The translations under genes were made by a program, and so were the position numbers. The notes beneath the pieces are model-generated. The model did no database searches. It saw only the letters and a list, made by a program, of their open reading frames with translations, and was not told the DNA's origin. From Phyto melanocephala (taxonomy: Eukaryota > Arthropoda > Insecta > Diptera > Rhinophoridae): a DNA stretch of 64,000 bases. Shown piece by piece: positions 57,827-64,000 of this stretch. Within the stretch, counting starts at the first letter, position 1; the number at the start of each line of letters is the position of its first letter. Location of the stretch: NCBI GenBank assembly GCA_941918925.1, contig OW799233.1, positions 57,131,841 to 57,195,840 on the forward strand, in the 5' to 3' direction.

Positions 57827-58390
57827 TTTATATTTTTATTTTTATTTTAAGGGTGGTGGCCATAACTGATTTTTGAAATTCATACATTTACTCAATTGCG
57901 AATAAAAGCGAAACGCGTGCATCGATTTTTATGATCTTTGTCTCATTTTGCTCATAGGTTATGTGACTTTGCGAAAAAATAACTAGACTTGAAACTTTTT
58001 TCCATTTTGGATTTTTTATGTATTTAAAAAAAAAAAAAAAATTTTAATTTTTAGGCAAAAAATAATTTTTTCCCTTCATACATTCATTTTTAACTTCGAA
58101 AGTGTTACTTGTATAGGAAAACAATATATAAACAGATTAAGGGAATTGTAATTCTTAATTTTTTAAAATTTATTTCAACTAAATTGGGCTAGTGATTGTC
58201 GAGCTATGTCAAACAACAGGGCCTAAAACGTGATAAATTCCCCTATACGATAGTACTAACTTCAAATCGATACTAACTTCAAATCGCAGGTAAGAAGACA
58301 AAACGAATGATGCAGAAATTCTTCTTTTTGGGTCTAATTTCACATACAGTTCACAGAATTGAGTTGGCAAATCATGTGTTGTACTGTGTA
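57824..58390 (-). mobile_element. piggyBac-associated repeat, copy 2
   Basis: Inverted counterpart of 3307-3860, sharing TTTTAAGGGTGGTGGCCATA, CAATTGCGAATAAAAGCGAA, TGTATAGGAAAACAATATAT and the coding tail. It has one extra 17-base tandem duplication at 58255-58288 (ACTTCAAATCGAT then ACTTCAAATCGCAGG). Confidence 0.75.
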
Positions 58391-58697
58391 AGTTAGTAAA
58401 AGTTTCTTCGTCACAATTTCGTTTGCCACAAGAAGCAAATGAAGTATTGCAGATAGTGCTTTCCCAGTTTTTGATAATGCTGTTGTTCTTCCTTTTCTTC
58501 TTGGGCAAAGTTTCGATAATTTCATCTTCTCTATCTACATTATGTACACTGTTTTCTGTACATATAGACGCATTTTGCAGATCTACTATAGACCGAAGCA
58601 TGCGACCAGGAAGATGACTAATACTAGCTTCATTTTCATCACCACTGTCTTCATCAATCACTTCGCCATCATCAGGTGGAAATAAATCAACATACAA
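58209..58697 (-). pseudogene. piggyBac-like transposase, N-terminal part
   Basis: The minus-strand frame reads LFPPDDGEVIDEDSGDENEA, SISHLPGRMLRSIVDLQNA, then a Lys-rich stretch LPKKKRKNNS and LPTQFCELYVKLDPKRRISA before SIDLKLVLSYRGIYH, where the 17-base duplication alters it. PPDDxxxxDEDSGDEN is a typical opening of piggyBac-derived proteins. No DDD core follows: the frame runs into a non-coding 3' region. A possible first exon MPKG with a GT lies at 58888 (minus), separated by what could be an intron ending in AG near 58728. Domain call from motif memory. Confidence 0.65.
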
Positions 58698-58736
58698 AAT
58701 ATATATATTGTGTAAATAAATAAAGTACTAATAATA

Positions 58737-59115
58737 CCCAGTGTCACCTACAAGTGACACTTGGTATAGATTGTTATTTTTTATGAGAACCAAATAATTT
58801 TGTTTAATAACTTAATATTAAATAATTGAAGTGAATATTTCGAAATAATAACGAATAAAAACATTTTGAATTCTCACCCTTTTGGCATTTTTATAAATTT
58901 TTTTTATCACAAGACACACTGGTATGTAAAATTCAAAACAACTGCTTAAAAATGCTCAAAAATTCCCTATTTCAAATAATGGCAGCAATGCCAAAATAAA
59001 ATCGGATACAAAACAGGGTGTTGTCTGTATATTATTGATATTTTTATTATTCATTGGTATCTGTATTTATGTTTAAAAATTCCGTTAATCTTTGTCACCT
59101 GCAGGTGACACTGGG
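58737..59115 (-). repeat. Inverted pair of CCCAGTG palindromes at the piggyBac 5' side
   Basis: CCCAGTGTCACCTACAAGTG at 58737 and its inverted partner CCCAGTGTCACCTGCAGGTG (complement of 59096-59115) enclose 379 bases that include the possible first exon. Each is CCCAGTG running into a palindrome, the same build as the ends of the 47.2 kb piggyBac element. No TTAA remains beside them. Confidence 0.6.
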
Positions 59116-59194
59116 AATTGCCAAGATAATGATATTATACATGAATCATTACTTTCACGTGCTTATTAAAAATCAGACTTAATTTCATAAAAAA

Positions 59195-59337
59195 TGCATC
59201 AACCTAAGAATGCTGGAGAGGGCCAGACGGTCCGACTAGAAGGAGGCGTGAATGCCAACGTTCCCCGCGAAGTAATACCTAGCGGCAGTCCCGTGGGGAT
59301 GTCCGTTGATGATCGAGGGGGTGTGGCTTAGTACGTA
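59195..59337 (+). pseudogene. Non-LTR retrotransposon 3' fragment (tentative)
   Basis: A GC-rich frame reads HQPKNAGEGQTVRLEGG, VNANVPREVIPSGSPVGMSV and DDRGGVA then TAG. Past the inserted transposon the sequence goes on TGCGCTACGGCGAATCGTAC, ATGCTTGTGGCTCGGGCC (62341-62390). This resembles the last codons and 3' region of LOA/R1-type non-LTR elements, from memory only; there is no reverse transcriptase. Confidence 0.35.
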
Positions 59338-62300
59338 CACTCAAAAAAAACATGGTTGTGGTAACCATAACCGAAGAGCATCATACTATGATTGAATTGT
59401 ATGATTATCGTTAAAACATATAATGGTTACCAGTTATCATTATTATGTTTAATTAAAGTATCATTCAATAATCATATACATATATGAATACAATTGAAAT
59501 CGACAATCTTTGCTTTTTTACGGAAAATTATTGTCTTTTGCTGTAACATACATACATTGATTGCACTTACCAATTTAATTGCAATTTTTATACCAATATT
59601 TTTTTATATTTTCTCGTTAATTTTTAAATTTTCTTTAATTTTTAAAAATTTTTGTTAATTTTTTTGACATCTCAAACGTTTCAAATAATAAAAATTGATT
59701 CAGCAAAAAGAAGAACAGTTGAAATCAAATTATTATTAAAAAAAGATCATAGCTTGATTAACTAGTAATCATACTGTTGTCTCACCTATTATTTAACGAT
59801 TATTTGTAATTTTTAATGCTTTTGAATAAAATGTTATTTTTGTCAAATTAATTTTTATACCCGCCACCAAAAAAATGGTGGGGGTATATTCATTTTGTCA
59901 TTCCGTGTGTAACACATCGAAATATCCATTTTAGACCCCATAAAGTATATATATTCTGAATCGGGGTTTGATTTTATGACGATCTAGCTATGTCCGTCCG
60001 TCTGTCCGTCTGTTGAAAGCACGATAGAGGTCGCACCGAAAAACCTAAGGGGCTCAAATTTTGCCAGAATCTTTCTTATAGACAAGGTATGTTTGGTATT
60101 GAAAATGAGCTAAATCAGAATATTAGGAAGAGAGTTATAGCTCGTAAAGCAAGAGTAGGCCGAAAAAACCGTGTCCTTCGCACATCGAATAAAATTGAAT
60201 TGCGTCCAGACGCATAAACGTAGAGTCATGAAACTTCGAATATTTATTTATCGAGTTAAAAGAATATCTATCCGTGAAAATCGCTTAAATTAGGAAAAGA
60301 GTTATAGATAAAAATGTACGAAAATTTATACCGCACAGTGTATATAACAAATTTAAAACGTAATAAAACTGACAAAACTATATGTACGATTCTGAAATTT
60401 TGCAAACATGGCTTTTTGGTCAAAGTCTTCGTTATAACGGAAAATAGATGTGCCACGCCCACTTTCTTCTTTAGATTTTCATAAAAATATATTAGTCATA
60501 TATATTAGCATTTATTCATCTTACACTGCGCCATTTATTGTACTGTAGCTAAATATAAGATAAAGATGATAAGATAGATGACTCTACTAGCAACTACTAG
60601 ATGGCATGCTAACAACCTTTTTCATTCCACAAGCGATTTTTAATGAGGGTTCGTGAAAACGAAAATGACCGAGGTTGTTGACAAAAAATTAGCTAGAGTA
60701 ACAATTTGTGCCCAACTCTAAACATACATATTTGTTCCCACAGTTTTATGAGGTTATAGATTTAAAAATATAAAAAAATGTGCATCAGTAGATTTAAAAT
60801 ATGTATTCGAATATTTAAAACACATTTCTTAGTCAAATTATATTTTTATCTATATATTCTTTTGTAAAGGGTGGTTAGATTTTAAGGGCCACAGGGTGAT
60901 TCAAAATATACAATCTCAGCATTTTGCTAAAACTGGAAATTTATTAGTAAGATTTTGATTTTTAAACTTCTATAACATTTTGCTTTTAAAGATTTTCAAA
61001 CGAAATAAGTTTTGTATAATTTTAAAATTTGTTAGCAATTAGTACATGAAAATAAATTGTTTAAAATGTTTAGATATAATTTTTTTTACTTAGGTCAAAA
61101 TTTTCCTAAACTCCCATTTTTAATAGAGCATAACTTCAGGAAAACATAAGATAACAAAAATAAATTAGCACTATTTCGTAGATAAAACTTTCTTCTTAAA
61201 TTCATGTAAATTCTCTATGAATAAAGATTTTGGAATACTAAAGGACTATATTGAAATATCTAAGTTATGTTTATTAGCAGAAACTTTATTGACACGCGTA
61301 TTTTAACGGCCACTTTCATTGAAAGACTAAATTTACGAAAACATTTTACTAGCATACCGAAGTTATAATGGGTGGTTTAATTTTAAGGGACTATGATGAT
61401 TTTGAATAAAATTATTATGAAATTATTATCATTTATTTTTATAATGATAATATTTGTATGCTTCAATTATGTATGGAACAAAATATCGGCCAAATGGCCC
61501 CCCAACCTAGGCGGCACACCTCGATCCGATAGTCCAAATTTTCAATGACACTGTTGATGCTCAATTGTTGGGCACGATGATGAGTCGAGGTTGCTTTCTC
61601 TTTTGCCACGTTATCGTGAAAAACAGCAATGTTTCCCATTCAACGAACTAAGATGGCATTCACAGATGTTTTCACATTTCATACAGACCTGCTTTGCAGA
61701 CATTTAAATATTTTTTACAATTCTCACGATTGTGGACGAATTCGAACGATTATGTTGACCAAAAGAATCACGAAGTGCACAAAATGCATTTTGATTTGAA
61801 CGCCCATTTTTATAAAAAACCTGAATAACTTTAAAGCGTTGCTTATTTGCGTATCTTTCCACGGATCAAATTGAGTAAGTTTGAGATTGAGAAATGTCAA
61901 GTGAAATTCAGAAAACAAATTTAAAGACTAGGTGTAGTTCACCTTCAACATGGGCCCTTAAAATTTAGCCACCCTCTACAAAGAAAGTGATAAAAATTTT
62001 ATTATAAAGAGATTATTCCTTAGCGATTAACAAAATAATAAATATTGTGCTTTAAATGTACACAAAATTGGTGGTGGGTATAAAAGATTCGGCACAGCCG
62101 AATATAGTGCTCTTACTTGTTTTAAATCATACTATTTTTAAATGATAACCATTTTGAAAGTTTTACGAAAAGTAATCATTAAATGATACGATTCAAACAA
62201 ATGCTTGATTATCGTGACAAAATATATGATGAAATGAAACAAAAATAACTATTACTTGTTTTCGACAGCCAAATATTGTTATAGAAACTATAATATGACC

Positions 62301-62338
62301 GTCGTGATCATGTCGTAACCATGATTTTTCTTTGCGTG
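59338..62338 (-). mobile_element. TA-flanked inverted-repeat transposon with family A passenger, copy B
   Basis: Ends CACTCAAAAAAAACATGG and (complement) CACGCAAAGAAAAATCATGG, with TA on each side (59336-59337, 62339-62340). Sequence outside the passenger matches copy A (10137-16347) in the opposite direction, for example TAATGGTTACCAGTTATCA and TAACTATTACTTGTTTTCGA. The family A passenger begins at the same base of the host element as in copy A. The site of the CACTGCT insertion is empty here (AATCGTTAAATAATAGG in complement). Confidence 0.75.
59854..62119 (-). mobile_element. Family A repeat, full-length passenger (minus)
   Basis: From TTTTATACCCGCCACCA to CTCTTACTTG with a clean cap. It shares with the 10.4-13.0 kb copy a unique internal stretch (CATTTATTCATCTTACACTG, GATAAGATAGATGACTCTAC, ~60500-61140) that other family A copies lack. 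The mariner-type fragment is at 61520-61900 (minus; shadow frame 61724-61918). Confidence 0.8.
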
Positions 62339-62609
62339 TATGCGCTACGGCGAATCGTACATGCTTGTGGCTCGGGCCACTAGTATATATGAAGATTCCA
62401 CACCGCCGGCTCGAAAGCAAAACAATTGTATGTATGACACGCTGTGTGACTGGTGGTACCATCCTGCTAAACCACGCGTGAGCAACATTATTTGTTTATG
62501 GCCGAAAATATTTGAAGCATATTTCTATACCGCTCACCATTCTGACCTTCATTATGTTTGAATAAATCTGACAGCGGTTAAAAAATAAAGGTGATCAAAC
62601 AATCCCCAG

Positions 62610-63919
62610 CCAAGACTGAAGCCAGAAAGTTTTTTGCTTAGGTGTTAACATTTTTTACGATTATTTTCTGTGTTCTTACATACATTATGTTCTTAGAAAG
62701 TAAATCTACCTTCACTTTTGCTACAAGAGTTTACGTATCTATACTTGAAATTTGTAGGTAAGCACATATGTATGTACATATGTACATAAATACTGAACCT
62801 GCATACAGATAAAAATCCATGCACTTTACACCTCATAAAGATTTACGAGAAAAAAGTAAATAATTCACAGACTTACTATGGCTTAAGCACATACATACTA
62901 GCAATCATACTTAATGTAAATGTTGGTGAATATTTGTGTGTATATACTCGTTGCAAATGCACATTATGTAAGAGAAATATGAAGTTTGCCAGTAAAAAAT
63001 ATTCACTAGCAACAAAAATGTTTATCAATACGGATAATGAATGTGAACGTAAATGTAAATTTACAAATGTATTTACATATATAAATACACGTATAACAGT
63101 ATGCATATTCGTTGGTAAATAGTTGTGTGAGCCAACATTATATCCAGTTTAAAGAAAAATATAATTTTATTTCTTTCTATTGCTGTTCATCCAGCAAATG
63201 ATGACATTTTTTTATGTACACAAGCATGTATTCGACTACCGGGGCATTAATATAGCGCAATTCAATGCTTTTTCCTTAGTGTTTGATTTATGTTGACACA
63301 ATTTTTGTTTAATTACAAGATTCAAATTTTTTCTCATACCTACTCGTATCTGGGGGAATTGCCAATAAAACACATGCATTTAAGTTCTTTATTCCAACAC
63401 ATTTTTAGAACTCATCTAACTTTTTATTAAAATAACAGTTTAAACATACATAAATATTTGTAATTCAAGAAACTATTTACATACAGGTATCCCTTGATTT
63501 ATACGGTTTGATTAAGGTAAAGAAGCAGTACCAAATCCTTTTGTAGGACCGGAATTTTCATAAACATATCTTTAACATTGCTTTCTTCTTCGGAAGACTT
63601 ATCTACATACATATATCAATTAACCCTAGCCCTTATACCCAACTTTTATTACGTAAACGTATACCCAAGTACATGTGTGGCCAGCAGCAATTTATAAGCA
63701 AAAAATTATTTTATTCATACAATTTGTACTTTAATATATTAATTAAAATTTTGACTGGTTAGAATAAGTTTGTGTACATAGCACTACTTTTATATTTTAG
63801 ATCTGGCGACGTTCTGCTTGACATATTATTAAAAAATGATGGCAAAAGAAACTTTTAATTGCCTTCGAGAAATATAAGAGGTGAATTCATATACATATGT
63901 ATATAAAAAATAATATAAA
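62610..63919. other. AT-rich spacer, nothing recognised
   Basis: Short ATGTAC/GTACA runs near 62765-62790. Overlapping frames on both strands at 62876-63122 have no family signature. GC rises slightly at the very end. Confidence 0.4.
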
Positions 63920-64000
63920 CGTAATGAAAATACCAGATTGTCTAGTGCCGATAGAAAAGAGTATGCCCAAAGGCTTTTTGACGACATTTTAGTGGACGAT
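63920..64000 (+). other. Possible coding start or exon running off the window
   Basis: The last 69 bases are open in one frame, reading ENTRLSSADRKEYAQRLFDD then ILVDD, with a charged helical character unlike the hydrophobic chance frames elsewhere. A splice acceptor AG is possible just upstream (TACCAG, GTCTAG). No ATG in this frame is visible. It could be the start of another transposon gene. Too short to identify. Confidence 0.2.

Larger units (their letters stand above)
59146..62609 (+). repeat. Two-part repeat P, copy 2, interrupted by nested insertions
   Basis: 59146-59200 and 62431-62609 match the two blocks of 35787-36200. Between them are a non-LTR 3' fragment (59201-59337 and 62341-62430) and, inside that, the TA-flanked transposon 59338-62338 with its family A passenger. 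Confidence 0.6.

Noticed and set aside
63800..63885. Exon-like segment with TATATTTTAG before and GTGAAT after
   Set aside because: All three frames have stops between the two signals, so it cannot be an internal coding exon.

Overview
The window looks like AT-rich, transposon-saturated, non-coding DNA from a fly (Diptera, probably a brachyceran other than Drosophila). The evidence is the mix of degenerate mariner, Tc1, piggyBac, hAT, Helitron and non-LTR remnants, the long A/T runs, and a ~100-base tract (GTCCGTCYGTC followed by TATATACTTTATGGGGTC) that I remember from dispersed repeats of fly genomes. I find no intact host gene, rRNA or tRNA. Nearly all short open frames are chance or pieces of dead mobile elements. 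The window could be intergenic or the inside of a very large intron.

Three dispersed repeat families make up much of the window. They share one terminal cap: CAAGTAAGAGC, a short spacer, then a hairpin of the type ATTCGGC-loop-GCCGAAT, then TTATACCC. Family A (about 2.3 kb, copies near 3.9-6.4, 10.4-13.0, 20.7-21.4, 27.4-29.5, 31.9-33.4, 38.3-39.8, 43.7-46.4, 56.3-57.3 and 59.9-62.1 kb) carries a dead mariner-type helix-turn-helix fragment and tandem ~290-bp sub-repeats rich in GTGGGCGT. Family B (0.4-1.1, 32.1-32.9, 45.5-46.3 kb) has a long internal A-rich block. Family C (6.9-7.5, 8.9-9.7, 54.7-55.2 kb) has a different body again.

These repeats nest with DNA transposons. A TA-flanked inverted-repeat transposon at 10137-16347 and again at 59338-62338 carries the same family A copy at the same internal site in both places. 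The 10 kb copy also contains a further transposon (13022-15911) with CACTGCT ends, ~470-bp inverted repeats and a TAA duplication, which the other copy proves by its empty site. That element holds a dead gene of a protein family with the signature DWRLFIDSSK; three more fragments of the family lie at 40.0-41.4, 47.0 and 57.3 kb. Other relics are a RAG1/Transib-like gene (20.3-21.8 kb) split by a family A copy, a Helitron coding fragment (21.8 kb) and Helitron 3' end (17.3 kb), two mariner pieces (23.6, 29.6 kb), a Tc1 element (25.4-26.6 kb), two hAT elements (34.0, 52.3 kb), two piggyBac-like elements (47.2, 58.2 kb), a THAP-domain fragment (19.4 kb), a non-LTR retrotransposon tail (36.2 kb), a solo LTR (17.5 kb) and several MITEs.

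The most interesting signals are three copies of a small hammerhead-ribozyme-like RNA (6.83, 38.13 and 56.1 kb) with covarying stem I, the DWRLFIDSSK transposon with its long inverted repeats, the shared cap on three unrelated repeat bodies, and a 36-bp-stem precursor-like hairpin at 51.1 kb. Everything was read by eye; frames, boundaries and family names without a search behind them are stated with matching confidence.
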